From: Enorma massiliensis phI
GTDB lineage: Bacteria; Actinomycetota; Coriobacteriia; Coriobacteriales; Coriobacteriaceae
Assembly: GCF_000311845.1 (NCBI RefSeq)
Contig: NZ_HE978574.1
Coordinates: 1,083,248 to 1,147,247 of the forward strand
Reading direction: 5' to 3'
Length of the DNA stretch: 64,000 bases
Of this stretch, positions 39,158 to 50,666 are shown in pieces (the first letter of the stretch is position 1; each line of letters opens with the position of its first letter). Position numbers and translations under genes: made by a program. The notes under the pieces were generated by a model. It did no database searches. It saw only the letters and a program-made list of their open reading frames with translations, and was not told where the DNA came from.

Positions 39158-41211
39158 TCAGCGATGAGGATAAGAACCGCGTGCGCGCGGCAACCGACCT
39201 TGTGGACCTTGTGCAAGAGACGGTTCCGCTCAAGCCGCGGGGGCAGGACCTTTGGGGGTGCTGTCCCTTTCACGGCGAGAAGACCCCGTCGTTTCATGTC
39301 ATTCCCGCGACCCAGGTTTGGCATTGCTTCGGATGCGGCAAGGGGGGCGACTGCTTCACCTACGTGATGGAGCGTGAGAACCTCTCGTTTCCCGAGGCCA
39401 TCCGCTACCTTGCTGATCGTGCAGGCATTGAAATACATGATTCATACGATGGGGGCAACCGCGGGACGAAACGCACGAGGCTCATGGACGTATGCGATGC
39501 GACCGCCGCGTTCTACCACACGCAACTCATGCGCAGCCACGATGGTCGCGCGCGCGAATACTTCGCATCTCGCGGCATGGGGGCCGAGGTATGCCGTCGC
39601 TACCGGCTGGGGTTCGCCCCGGGCCATGAAGCGCTCGTGCGCCACCTGGGCGAGGCGGGGTTCACCGCGCAGGAGATGATCGATGCCAACGTCGCCGTGA
39701 AGCGCGGCCGTGGCCTTGCTGATCGCTTTTTCGATCGCGTGATGTTTCCCATCTTCGACGAGCGGGGTCGCTGCATCGCCTTCGGCGGCCGCGTGATGGG
39801 GGACGGCCAGCCGAAATATCTCAACACGGCCGAAACCGCCATCTTTCACAAGAAGCGCAACCTCTATGGTTTTAACTGGGCGAAGCAGCATATCGTCTCC
39901 GATGCGAGGGCGGTGGTGGTCGAGGGATATACCGACGCCATCGCGTGCTACGAAGCAGGTATCGGCAATGTGGTCGCGACGCTTGGAACGGCGCTCACCG
40001 AGCAGCACGTGAAGACGCTCACGCGTTTTTCGAAGCAGATCATCTATTTGTTTGACGGCGATGCCGCCGGCCAGAAGGCAGCTGAACGCGCCATCCAGTT
40101 CATCGAGCAGAGTTCGGTCGACCTTCGGTGCGTGGTGCTGCCAGACAATATGGATCCCATGGAATTCCTTACGGCACGCGGGGGAGATGCGCTGCGCGCG
40201 CTCCTCGATGATGCTGAGCCGCTCATGGATTTCGTTTTCGGGAAACTTGCCGAGCGCAGCGATGTTTCCACTCCCGCCGGGCGCACCAAGGCGCTCGACG
40301 AGGCGTGTCGCCTTATCTATCCCCTGCGGGCGAGCTATCTCATCGATTCGTACTATATGCAGATCGCCGACCGGCTGCGCTTGGATGTGGATACGGTGCG
40401 CTCGGCTGCTCAGGAGGTCTTCCGTGCCGTGCGCTCCGAAGAGTCGACCGCTCGACGCCGCGAGCAGGCGCGCGAATCCGCCGGTGCTGCTTCTGCGTGG
40501 GATCGTACGGCTGCCTCCTCGACAGGGGGAGCTCGGGGGAGCTCTGGCGCCTCGGGGGCGCTGCCAACCGTTCGCGACGGCGGCGAAGACGTCGATGTGC
40601 CGTATGACTACGTACCGCTTGATGCCTACGAGGGCGTAGCGCCCGCTGGGCCCGAGGATGCGAACGGCTATCCCGCATCCGGCTTCCAGGGTGGCGTCGA
40701 TGCGTCGGCTCCCGCAGCTCCCGCGGTGGTGCTCACGGATCTTGAGCGGCGTGCGCTGGCAGGTGAGCGCGAGCTTCTCACCCTGCTCACGAGCTCGCCC
40801 GATGCCTTTCGGTCGTTTGCCGACCGCATTACCGAGATCGATTGGGTCGATCCACGACATGAGGCCATTGCGTGGGCGGTTCTCGCTACGCCGGAGGGGA
40901 CGAGCCCGGCAGATGTGATGAACGCCGTGCTCGCCGTTTGTCCTGAGGCACCCCAGCTTGTGTCGAGCGGGCTCATCTCGTCTACCAGCAGTCATTCCAC
41001 GGAGACGAACATCGAGTTTCTTATCGACACGCTCGAGCTCTACACCGTGCAACGTCGTCTGCGCGAGGCGCAGGCGCAGCTTCGGCAGGGGCGAGGGCTC
41101 AGTCATGAGGAGCGGCGCGAGCTTACCATCAAGGCGACGCGCTATGCCGCGCGGCAGCGGGAGCTTCATAAGGCTGTGGGCGGCATCGCCGATCCGTTCC
41201 GTACGGAGTGA
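39154..41211 (+). CDS. dnaG: DNA primase
   Basis: Makes RNA primers at the replication fork, 685 residues. The N-terminal zinc finger is CPFHGEKTPSFHV...CFGCGKGG; the catalytic core follows with RYRLGFAPG and FGGRVMGDGQPKYLN; the TOPRIM domain has VVEGYTDAIACYEAG and FDGDAAGQKAA. A low-complexity linker (about 430-520) leads to a C-terminal helicase-binding domain. ATG overlaps the ribF stop by 4 nt. Confidence 0.97.
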   Translation: MISDEDKNRVRAATDLVDLVQETVPLKPRGQDLWGCCPFHGEKTPSFHVIPATQVWHCFGCGKGGDCFTYVMERENLSFPEAIRYLADRAGIEIHDSYDGGNRGTKRTRLMDVCDATAAFYHTQLMRSHDGRAREYFASRGMGAEVCRRYRLGFAPGHEALVRHLGEAGFTAQEMIDANVAVKRGRGLADRFFDRVMFPIFDERGRCIAFGGRVMGDGQPKYLNTAETAIFHKKRNLYGFNWAKQHIVSDARAVVVEGYTDAIACYEAGIGNVVATLGTALTEQHVKTLTRFSKQIIYLFDGDAAGQKAAERAIQFIEQSSVDLRCVVLPDNMDPMEFLTARGGDALRALLDDAEPLMDFVFGKLAERSDVSTPAGRTKALDEACRLIYPLRASYLIDSYYMQIADRLRLDVDTVRSAAQEVFRAVRSEESTARRREQARESAGAASAWDRTAASSTGGARGSSGASGALPTVRDGGEDVDVPYDYVPLDAYEGVAPAGPEDANGYPASGFQGGVDASAPAAPAVVLTDLERRALAGERELLTLLTSSPDAFRSFADRITEIDWVDPRHEAIAWAVLATPEGTSPADVMNAVLAVCPEAPQLVSSGLISSTSSHSTETNIEFLIDTLELYTVQRRLREAQAQLRQGRGLSHEERRELTIKATRYAARQRELHKAVGGIADPFRTE

Positions 41212-41283
41212 TGCGCAGCGGATCGTTTGGTCGGTTCGGCCTGCCTTGTCTATACGCCTTCGAAGTGCAAGAAGGTATTTTTA

Positions 41284-41314
41284 TTGCTTCATTTCCGCAC
41301 ATGCTGGGTATAGT
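41284..41314 (+). promoter_or_regulatory. Possible promoter upstream of rpoD
   Basis: TTGCTT and TATAGT with a 19-nt spacer lie about 50 nt before the rpoD start. The spacer is long, so this is tentative. Confidence 0.35.
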
Positions 41315-41362
41315 GACCTGTGTTAAAGTATTGGGTCTGTGAAAAGAAGGAAGGGAGAGTCT

Positions 41363-42691
<1,329 letters not shown>

Positions 42692-42724
42692 CCTTATCGC
42701 TTTCGTCAAACGCGCTAAGTATTG

Positions 42725-42761
42725 CATCCCGCCTATACCGTCGTGTAGGCGGGATGTTTTT
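42725..42761 (+). terminator. Intrinsic terminator of rpoD
   Basis: An 11-bp stem (42725-42735 with 42746-42756) and five T. Confidence 0.9.
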
Positions 42762-42816
42762 ATGGTCATCCTGTCGCGATTGGGGAGCTCCGGGCAGGCT
42801 TCGATACGCAGAACAA

Positions 42817-42849
42817 AATAAAAAACCCTGTCAGGGGGACTGACAGGGT
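42817..42849 (-). terminator. Intrinsic terminator of tRNA-Asn
   Basis: Stem 42825-42834 with 42840-42849; on the minus strand it is followed by TTTTTATTTT. It ends the minus-strand tRNA transcript. Confidence 0.9.
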
Positions 42850-42860
42850 CTTTGAATCAA

Positions 42861-42935
42861 TGGCTCCCCGGGTAGGACTCGAACCTACAACAGCGCGGTT
42901 AACAGCCGCGTGCTCTACCATTGAGCTACCGAGGA
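42861..42935 (-). tRNA. tRNA-Asn (anticodon GTT), CCA encoded
   Basis: Minus-strand cloverleaf. The 5' acceptor TCCTCGG pairs with CCGGGGA; the D-arm holds GCTCAATGGTAGAGC; the anticodon stem-loop is CGCGGCTGTTAACCGCG with GTT in the loop; the T-arm is GTAGGTTCGAGTCCTAC. The gene includes the 3' CCA with G as discriminator. It has its own terminator and is the only RNA gene seen in the window. Confidence 0.97.
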
Positions 42936-43078
42936 ATGTGGCTGCTCTCAAGCAACAGGAACTAGTATACAAAAGTCATGGCGATTGGCAAGACTCAAAA
43001 TGAAAAAATTCCGTTGCGGGTAACGCTCTGATAGAATGACCACCGTCAACGTAAGCTTTATCCGTAGGGAGCCTTGTC

Positions 43079-43909
43079 GTGGCCGTAGCCATCAAGTCGC
43101 AGAGTGCGGCACATGCCCGCACGGAGATGGAGAAAGACCTCTTCATCCTCCAGCAGCTCGTGACCAAGGATTTTAAGATCAGATACCGTCGCTCGGTGCT
43201 GGGCGTTGCGTGGAGCGTTCTCAACCCGCTGCTCATGATGATCGTCATGGCGATTGTCTTTAGCACGATTTTCGCTCAGGGGAGAAATGGTTCCATCACT
43301 CCTGAGATGTACCCGCTCTACCTTATCGTGGGCAACATCACCTTTACACTCATGTCGGAGTCTACAAGCTCTGCCCTGACCTCGATCATCGATGCTTCGT
43401 CGCTCCTTAAGAAGGTTAAGGTGCACCGCTTTGTGTTCCCCGTGCAGAAGGCTTTGTTCTCGCTCGTCAACTTCGCCTTCTCTCTTGTCGCCGTCGCCCT
43501 CGTTATGCTGTGGTTCCGCGTTGTGCCCACGTGGCACCTCATCTGGTTGCCGGTGGTGCTCATCTTGCTTGTGACGTTCTGCATGGGTCTCGGCCTGCTG
43601 CTGAGCGCGCTCACCGTCTTTTTCCGCGACATCCGTCATCTGTGGAGTGTCGTGATTACTGCGTGGACCTATTTCACGCCCATCTTCTGGACCACTGATT
43701 TCATCGCGCAGATGCCGCGCATCCTTCAGCTCGTGATGTACGCAAATCCCATGTACAACTACCTCCAGTTCATGCGCGATATCTTCCTGTTCCAGACGAA
43801 TCCCACCGCCTTCACGCTCGGCATGTGCGCATTCTGGGCTGTGCTTGCCATCGTGGCGGGTTACCTCGTCTTCCATAAGACCGAGCATAAGTTCATCCTC
43901 TATATCTAA
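43079..43909 (+). CDS. ABC-2 type polysaccharide/teichoic-acid export permease
   Basis: Membrane half of a Wzm/TagG-like exporter, 276 residues with six hydrophobic helices. Family features: the N-terminal amphipathic segment (LFILQQLVTKDFKIRYRRSVLG), AWSVLNPLLMMIVMAIVFS, and the SALTVFFRDIRHLWSV loop before the last helices. GTG start with AGGGAG. It is coupled with the ATPase gene about 60 nt downstream. No glycosyltransferase or sugar-nucleotide genes accompany the pair, so the cargo is unknown. Confidence 0.92.
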   Translation: MAVAIKSQSAAHARTEMEKDLFILQQLVTKDFKIRYRRSVLGVAWSVLNPLLMMIVMAIVFSTIFAQGRNGSITPEMYPLYLIVGNITFTLMSESTSSALTSIIDASSLLKKVKVHRFVFPVQKALFSLVNFAFSLVAVALVMLWFRVVPTWHLIWLPVVLILLVTFCMGLGLLLSALTVFFRDIRHLWSVVITAWTYFTPIFWTTDFIAQMPRILQLVMYANPMYNYLQFMRDIFLFQTNPTAFTLGMCAFWAVLAIVAGYLVFHKTEHKFILYI

Positions 43910-43966
43910 CCGAAGCGTCGCGGCGCATCAGTTCGCGCTGCACGCCGCATGCGAAGGACAAACGCC

Positions 43967-44728
43967 ATGGCAGGGACCGCAACTTCAACGCCTGAATACG
44001 CCATCGAGGTCAATGATGTGACCATGATCTTCAACATGGCATCGGAGCAGTTGAACAACCTCAAGGAATACTTCATTAAAATCATGCGCCACGAGCTCTT
44101 CTTCAGTGAGTTTCGAGCGCTCAAGCATATCTCGTTCAAGGTGCGGCGAGGCGAGGTCGTAGGACTCGTGGGCACCAACGGCTCGGGCAAGTCGACCATG
44201 CTTAAAATCATCGCCGGCGTTCTCGAGGCGAGCGAAGGCGAGTGCATCGTACGAGGCAATATCGCGCCGCTCATCGAGCTCGGTGCGGGTTTTGATATGG
44301 AGCTTACGGCACGCGAGAACATCTATCTCAACGGTGCGCTTCTGGGCTATACCAAGCAGTTCATCGACGACCACTTCGATGAGATCGTCGAGTTCGCTGA
44401 GCTGCGCGACTTTGTCGATATGCCGCTCAAAAATTATTCCAGCGGTATGGTTGCCCGCATCGCATTTGCCATCGCGACGGTAACTGAGCCCGATATCCTC
44501 ATCGTAGACGAGACGCTTTCGGTTGGTGACGTGTTCTTCCAGCAGAAGTGCGAAGACCGCATCCAGCATTTCATCAAGAACGGTGATGTGACGGTTCTCT
44601 TTGTGAGCCATTCTATCGAGCAGGTCGAGCGTATTTGCCAGCGCGCTATCTGGATTGAGAAGGGCGACCTTCGCATGGATGGTCCCGTTGCCGAGGTTTG
44701 CGAGGCGTACCGGGGCCAGTTCGGCTAG
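43967..44728 (+). CDS. ABC transporter ATP-binding protein, polysaccharide export type
   Basis: Wzt/TagH-type ATPase that powers the adjacent permease, 253 residues. Walker A LVGTNGSGKSTMLK, signature YSSGMVARIAFAIA, Walker B ILIVDETLSVGD and the H-loop VSHSIEQ are all intact. It ends right after the ATPase domain, without the C-terminal carbohydrate-binding domain found in some Wzt proteins, so it belongs to the short form. An ATG 18 nt upstream is in frame; AAGGA favours the one used. Confidence 0.93.
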   Translation: MAGTATSTPEYAIEVNDVTMIFNMASEQLNNLKEYFIKIMRHELFFSEFRALKHISFKVRRGEVVGLVGTNGSGKSTMLKIIAGVLEASEGECIVRGNIAPLIELGAGFDMELTARENIYLNGALLGYTKQFIDDHFDEIVEFAELRDFVDMPLKNYSSGMVARIAFAIATVTEPDILIVDETLSVGDVFFQQKCEDRIQHFIKNGDVTVLFVSHSIEQVERICQRAIWIEKGDLRMDGPVAEVCEAYRGQFG

Positions 44729-44890
44729 GCTCTTTTCCGTCGCACGCGGGTGCATTCTGTGCCCTTTCGTTTTGAATATGCAGAAACGAAGAAGTTTCAT
44801 ACATGTTTGACGTCTATTGAGGGAATGGACCGAGTGCGTGCGTCCTCGTGATAAACTAAGCACGACCTTTAAGCGCGGTACGAGATACTC

Positions 44891-45604
<714 letters not shown>

Positions 45605-45607
45605 CCC

Positions 45608-46552
45608 ATGTTCAACAACCACAAGCACCTGATCGACATCTCGGAGTATTCCGATTCCGAGCTCATGACGATCCTCACCACCGCTAAGGCCTTCTCCTCG
45701 GTCAACGAGCGCGCAATCAAGAAGGTCCCCACGCTCAAGGGTAAAACGATCGTCAACATGTTCAACGAGCCGTCTACCCGTACACGCAGCTCGTTCGAGC
45801 TCGCTGAGAAGCGTCTTTCCGCTGATACGCTCAACTTCGGCGGCTCTTCCACCTCCACGGTGAAGGGCGAGAGCCTCATCGATACCGTCATGACGCTCGA
45901 TGCGTACAAGATCGACTGCATCGTTGTGCGCGACAAGCACGCCGGAGCTCCCTACATCGTGAGCCAGGCGAGCCCTGCGGTCGTCATCGATGCCGGCGAT
46001 GGCAAGCATGGCCATCCTACCCAGGCCCTGCTCGACCTGTATTCCATTTGGGAGCGCAAGCAGGACTTCAACGGCCTCAAGGTGGGCATCGTGGGCGACA
46101 TTGCCCACTCGCGCGTCTGCGGTTCGCTCATCCCTGCGCTCAAGATCATGGGCGCCGAGGTCACGGTCGTTGCCCCCGGTACGCTCATCCCCGCAGCGCC
46201 CGAGGTGCTCGGCGCCGACCTTGTTAGCTATTGCCTGGACGACGTCCTGCCCGAGCTCGATGTGGTCTACATGCTTCGCATCCAGCGCGAGCGCTTGGAG
46301 GGTGCGCCCTTCCCGAGCCTTCGCGAGTACCATGAGCTCTTCGGTCTTACCAAGAAGCGCGAGAAGCTCATGAAGCCCGATGCGATCATCTGCCACCCCG
46401 GTCCCATCAACCGCGGTGTGGAGTTCGATTCCTATATGGCCGACCATCCGGAGCGCTCCGTGATTCTCGACCAGGTGTACGCGGGTATCTGCGTGCGCAT
46501 GGCTGCCTTGTATCTGCTGCTTGGAGGTGCCGATAATGGCCTTGCTGCTTAA
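45608..46552 (+). CDS. pyrB: Aspartate carbamoyltransferase, catalytic chain
   Basis: Joins carbamoyl phosphate to aspartate, 314 residues. The carbamoyl phosphate site EPSTRTRSSFELA is intact, as are the HPTQALLDLYS and the C-terminal CHPGPINRGVE motifs. No regulatory chain (pyrI) is present, so this is the simple ATCase form. It overlaps pyrC by 17 nt. Confidence 0.97.
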   Translation: MFNNHKHLIDISEYSDSELMTILTTAKAFSSVNERAIKKVPTLKGKTIVNMFNEPSTRTRSSFELAEKRLSADTLNFGGSSTSTVKGESLIDTVMTLDAYKIDCIVVRDKHAGAPYIVSQASPAVVIDAGDGKHGHPTQALLDLYSIWERKQDFNGLKVGIVGDIAHSRVCGSLIPALKIMGAEVTVVAPGTLIPAAPEVLGADLVSYCLDDVLPELDVVYMLRIQRERLEGAPFPSLREYHELFGLTKKREKLMKPDAIICHPGPINRGVEFDSYMADHPERSVILDQVYAGICVRMAALYLLLGGADNGLAA

Positions 46553-47825
46553 GAACGGACACGTCGTCGACCCGCAGACCCATACCGGTATGCGCTTTGA
46601 CGTGAAAATCGACGGCGATACGATCGTCGAGGTGGGGGAGAACCTATCCTCCGACGGTTGCGAAGCCATCGATCTTGCTGGTAAGTACCTCGTTCCCGGC
46701 CTCGTGGACATGCATGTGCACCTGCGCGAGCCCGGCTACGAGCACAAGGGCACCATCGAGAGCGAAACCCGCGCCGCTGTGAAGGGCGGCTTCACCGGCG
46801 TCTGCTCTATGCCCAACACCGATCCTGTGACCGATAACGGCACCGTGGTCGAATACGTGAAGTCCGTGGCCGCCCGAGAGGGCCACTGCCACGTGTACCC
46901 GGCGGGCGCTTGCTCCAAGGGCCTCAAGGGCGAGATCATCGCCGAGATGGGCGATATGGTGGCGCACGGCGCCGTCGCCTTCACCGACGACGGCCGCGGC
47001 ATCCAGGGCGCGGGCATGATGCGCCGCTGCATGGACTACGGCAAGATGTTCAACAAGACCTTCCTCTCCCATTGCCAGGACGAGGACCTCGTGGGCGACG
47101 GCCAGGTGAACGAGGGTGTCGTCTCCACCCGCCTGGGGCTTCTCGGCTGGCCCGCGGAGGGCGAGGAGCTGCAGATCGCTCGCGACATCGCGCTTGCGCG
47201 CCTCACCGGTGCGAAGCTCCACATCCAGCACATCTCCACCGCGCGCGGCCTTGAACTGGTGCGCGCCGCCAAGGCGGAGGGCCTGCCCGTGACCTGCGAG
47301 GTCACGCCGCACCATCTCTTCCTTACCGAGGATGCGCTCGACGGCACCTATGACACCCGCCTCAAGATGAACCCGCCGCTGCGCACTGCCGCGGATGCGG
47401 AGGCGCTCATCCAGGGTGTCATCGACGGTACCGTGGACGCTATCGCGACCGACCACGCCCCGCACGCTGAGTGGGAGAAGGCGCGTGAGTTCGAGCTGGC
47501 GCCCTTCGGCACCACCGGCATCGAGTGCGCGCTTGGCCTCGTGCTCACGAATCTCGTGAAGACTGAGAAGATTGACCTCGGCCGCATGGTCGAGCTCATG
47601 GCCGTGAAGCCGCGCGAGATCCTGGGCCTGGACCCCGTCAAGGTTGAGGTGGGCTCCATCGCCGACCTTACCATCATCGATCCCGAGGCCACCTGGACCG
47701 TGGGTGCCGAGGGCTATGAGTCCAAGGCTGTGAACTGCGCCTTCGAGGGTACCGAGCTCACCGGCTGCGCGACTGACGTCTTCGTTGCCGGCGTGCGCAA
47801 ACTCGCCGACGGCGTCGTTTGCTAA
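46536..47825 (+). CDS. pyrC: Dihydroorotase
   Basis: Zinc amidohydrolase that cyclises carbamoyl aspartate, 429 residues, class I type. Metal-binding DMHVHLREPG near residue 60, the CSMPNTDPVTDNG segment, HCQDEDLV, HISTARGLELV and ATDHAPHA mark the active site. Start inside the pyrB 3' end, GGAGG 8 nt upstream. Confidence 0.96.
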   Translation: MALLLKNGHVVDPQTHTGMRFDVKIDGDTIVEVGENLSSDGCEAIDLAGKYLVPGLVDMHVHLREPGYEHKGTIESETRAAVKGGFTGVCSMPNTDPVTDNGTVVEYVKSVAAREGHCHVYPAGACSKGLKGEIIAEMGDMVAHGAVAFTDDGRGIQGAGMMRRCMDYGKMFNKTFLSHCQDEDLVGDGQVNEGVVSTRLGLLGWPAEGEELQIARDIALARLTGAKLHIQHISTARGLELVRAAKAEGLPVTCEVTPHHLFLTEDALDGTYDTRLKMNPPLRTAADAEALIQGVIDGTVDAIATDHAPHAEWEKAREFELAPFGTTGIECALGLVLTNLVKTEKIDLGRMVELMAVKPREILGLDPVKVEVGSIADLTIIDPEATWTVGAEGYESKAVNCAFEGTELTGCATDVFVAGVRKLADGVVC

Positions 47826-47865
47826 AAACGCTACGTTGATGGGTCGTGCCTGGCCCGTCGCACGT

Positions 47866-47903
47866 GATGGGGGCGGGTTCTGCCATATGAACCCGTCCCC
47901 ATC
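47866..47903 (+). repeat. 15-bp hairpin between pyrC and pyrK
   Basis: Arms 47866-47880 and 47889-47903 pair with one G-U, 8-nt loop, no T-run. It may stabilise the upstream mRNA or weakly terminate, splitting the operon into pyrRBC and pyrKDF. Confidence 0.6.
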
Positions 47904-47970
47904 GTCAGTTTCTCCTACAATAGGAATGACGCTGCCACGCAGCTAGCACCTGCTCGTCGAGAGGAGCCTT

Positions 47971-48768
47971 ATGCCAACACCTTCACCGGCTCGGATGCAC
48001 GATGTGACCGTCGTGTCAAACGAGCCCATCGCCGACGGCGTGTACGCGCTCGTTATCAATGCGCCGAAGCTGGCGCAGACCATTAAGCCCGGCCAGTTCG
48101 TGAACATCGCGGTTCCCGGCAACGCCATGAGCTTGCTGCGCATCCCGCTCAGCTATGCCTCGGCCGATGCTGAGGCCGGTACCGTCGAGATCTGGTATGC
48201 CGTGGTGGGCGATGGTACCGAGCGCCTCTCACAGATGAAGCCAGGTGCCAAGACTGACCTTTTGGGCCCTGGCGGCAACGGCTGGACGATTCCCGAGGGC
48301 TGTCGCCGCGCCCTGCTCGTGGCGGGCGGTATCGGTGTGCCGCCGGTGCTCTGCCTGGCACGCGAGCTCGCCGCCCGGGGCATTCCCTACACCGTGAGCA
48401 TCGGTGCGGCCTCGAAGGGATGCCTCGTGGGCGAAGACGAATTCGAGGCGGCTGGGGCCCCTGTCATTTCGGTTTCTACCGACGATGGTTCCTACGGCTA
48501 TCATGGCTTCTGCACCGCTGCAGCTGAGCAGGTGCTTGAGCTCGAGGGCGGGGAGTTCGACTATGTGGCGGCTTGCGGCCCCGAGCCCATGATGGCTAAG
48601 GTTGCCGCTGCTGCCGCAAAGGCGGGCGTTCCGTGCGAGGTCTCGCTTGAGCGCATGATGAGCTGCGGCTTCGGTGCCTGCAGCACCTGCGCGGTCGAGA
48701 CGACGAGCGGTATGAAGGGCGCCTGCATGTGCGGCCCCGTCTTCAATGCAGAGGAGGTCGTGTGGTAA
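47971..48768 (+). CDS. pyrK: Dihydroorotate dehydrogenase B, electron transfer subunit
   Basis: Takes electrons from PyrD (FMN) to NAD+ through FAD and a [2Fe-2S] cluster, 265 residues. FAD/NAD-binding domains are followed by the cluster motif CGFGACSTC and a fourth Cys in KGACMCG. Strong GAGAGGAG. Its stop overlaps the pyrD start (TAATG), indicating a PyrK-PyrD complex made in equal amounts. Confidence 0.94.
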   Translation: MPTPSPARMHDVTVVSNEPIADGVYALVINAPKLAQTIKPGQFVNIAVPGNAMSLLRIPLSYASADAEAGTVEIWYAVVGDGTERLSQMKPGAKTDLLGPGGNGWTIPEGCRRALLVAGGIGVPPVLCLARELAARGIPYTVSIGAASKGCLVGEDEFEAAGAPVISVSTDDGSYGYHGFCTAAAEQVLELEGGEFDYVAACGPEPMMAKVAAAAAKAGVPCEVSLERMMSCGFGACSTCAVETTSGMKGACMCGPVFNAEEVVW

Positions 48769-49691
48769 TGGGCAAGGTATCCATGGCCGTCGATTTCGCC
48801 GGCATCAAGCTCAAGAACCCCATCAACACCGCTGCCGGCACCTTTGGCCAGGGCTGGCAGTTCACGAACTTCATGGACGTGTCCGAGCTGGGCGCCATCA
48901 CCACGAAGGGCTGTGCGGCGGAGCCGTGGCCTGGCAATCCCAAGCCTCGCATGACTGAGGTGCCCGGAGGCATGATGAACTCCGTGGGCCTGCAGAACCC
49001 GGGCGTTCGCGCGTTCGCCGAGGAGTCGGGCCCGTATCTCGCCGACCTCACAGATAAAGGTACCGCGGTCATCTGCCAGGTAGCCGGCCATTCCGTCGAG
49101 GAGTACGTGGCTGCGCTCGAGCTCTTCGATGAGCTCTGTCCATGGGCCGCGGCGTTCGAGATTAACGTGAGCTGTCCGAACATCTCCGCCGGCGGCGCTG
49201 CCATGGGCTCCACGCCTGAGGGTGCGGCCGAGGTCATGCGCGCGTGCCGCCCAGTGACCAAGAAGCCTCTGCTCGTCAAGATGGCTCCCGTGCGCCTGCC
49301 CGAAATCGCCCGCGCCCTCGAGGCGGAGGGTGCCGACGGCCTTACCGTCATTAACTCCATTCCTGGCATGGCGATCGACGTGCACACGCGCCGCTCAAAG
49401 ATCAGCCGGCCGACCGGCGGCCTCTCCGGCCCCTTGCTGCATCCCATCGCGGTCCGCATGGTGTGGGAGGTCTGCCAGGCGGTCGATATCCCGGTTTGCG
49501 GCGTCGGCGGCGTGATGACCGGTGAGGATGCCGCTGAGTTCATCCTGGCGGGTGCGACCTCCGTCGCGGTCGGCATGGCGAGCTTCGTCGATCCCGCCGC
49601 TTCCGTTCGTATCCTGCATGAGCTCGAGGAGTGGGCCGAGTCCCAGGGCGTCTCGAGCATCAACGAGCTGATCGGAGCCTTCGAATGCTAG
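48768..49691 (+). CDS. pyrD: Dihydroorotate dehydrogenase B, catalytic subunit
   Basis: FMN enzyme oxidising dihydroorotate to orotate, class 1B, 307 residues. Family signatures: NPINTAAGTFG, NSVGLQNPG, FEINVSCPN (with the active-site Cys region), and NSIPGMAID, followed by GVGGVMTGEDA. Works with PyrK and NAD+. Start from the ATG overlapping the pyrK stop. Confidence 0.96.
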   Translation: MGKVSMAVDFAGIKLKNPINTAAGTFGQGWQFTNFMDVSELGAITTKGCAAEPWPGNPKPRMTEVPGGMMNSVGLQNPGVRAFAEESGPYLADLTDKGTAVICQVAGHSVEEYVAALELFDELCPWAAAFEINVSCPNISAGGAAMGSTPEGAAEVMRACRPVTKKPLLVKMAPVRLPEIARALEAEGADGLTVINSIPGMAIDVHTRRSKISRPTGGLSGPLLHPIAVRMVWEVCQAVDIPVCGVGGVMTGEDAAEFILAGATSVAVGMASFVDPAASVRILHELEEWAESQGVSSINELIGAFEC

Positions 49692-50410
49692 ATGCAGAGG
49701 CGCGCGAGCGCGTGATTGTAGCCCTCGATTGCGACCGCGAGGAGGCGCTTTCGCTGGCGAATGCCCTCTCCGGGCATGCCAAGTGGCTCAAGGTGGGCAT
49801 GACGCTCTACTATGCCGAAGGCCCCTCGATCGTGCGGGAATTCAAGGAGCGCGGGTTCAAGGTGTTCCTTGACCTTAAATTCCACGACATTCCCCATCAG
49901 GTGCGCGGGGCCGCGCGCTCTGCGGCTGGCGCGGGCGCGGACCTTCTATCCGTGCATGGCCTAGGTGCCGGTGCCATGCTTAAAGCGGCGCGCGAGGGCG
50001 CTGAGGAGGCGGCTGAGGCGATGGGTGCCGAGCGCGCCAAGCTCGTCGCTATCACAGTGCTCACTAGCATGGACGAGGCTGCTATGGAGCAGATTGGGCT
50101 TACCTGCCCGATTGCGGATGAAGCCGCTCGTCTTGCGGCGCTCGCAAAGGGGAGCGGCATCGATGGCATCGTGTGCTCGCCGCGCGAGGCTGCCGAGATG
50201 CGCGAACTTCTGGGTTCCGATGCGCTCATCGTGACCCCTGGTGTTCGCCCCGCCGGTGCCGAGCTCGGAGACCAGAGCCGTGTGGCCACGCCCGCAGCGG
50301 CAATCTCCGCGGGCGCAAGCCACCTGGTCATCGGTCGTCCCATCACGGGGGCCCTAGATCCCGTGGCGTCGTACGAGGCAATCGTAGAAGAGCTTGTGCG
50401 CGACGCATAG
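49685..50410 (+). CDS. pyrF: Orotidine 5'-phosphate decarboxylase
   Basis: Last step to UMP, 241 residues. The Asp-x-Lys-x-x-Asp catalytic centre is visible in FLDLKFHDIP, with VALDCDREEAL before it and VTPGVRP near the C-terminus. Overlaps the pyrD stop (ATGCTAG). The operon lacks pyrE and carAB, which must be elsewhere. Confidence 0.96.
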   Translation: MLDAEARERVIVALDCDREEALSLANALSGHAKWLKVGMTLYYAEGPSIVREFKERGFKVFLDLKFHDIPHQVRGAARSAAGAGADLLSVHGLGAGAMLKAAREGAEEAAEAMGAERAKLVAITVLTSMDEAAMEQIGLTCPIADEAARLAALAKGSGIDGIVCSPREAAEMRELLGSDALIVTPGVRPAGAELGDQSRVATPAAAISAGASHLVIGRPITGALDPVASYEAIVEELVRDA

Positions 50411-50426
50411 AGATCGTTTTCTGAAC

Positions 50427-50470
50427 GGGGCGGCACCCTCATGTGCGCGTAAACCAGCGCTTGCCGCCCC
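50427..50470 (+). terminator. Hairpin after pyrF, weak terminator
   Basis: Stem 50427-50435 with 50462-50470, 26-nt loop, no T-run. Position suggests the end of the pyr operon. Confidence 0.35.
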
Positions 50471-50666
50471 TTGCGATGCCGCCATCGTTCGAGGTCGTTC
50501 TGTGAATTACCAGCTTACGGCCACAAACTTTCGGTTGATTCCCTTGAACTTTGCAGCAGTATCGACTAACCTATCGCAATGGACTTATCGCCGGTCATCA
50601 TTTCCTGAGGTAAACCGGCATGCGTCGAATCGTTTGTTGTCGAAACCTAACTACTAGGAGGTTCTA

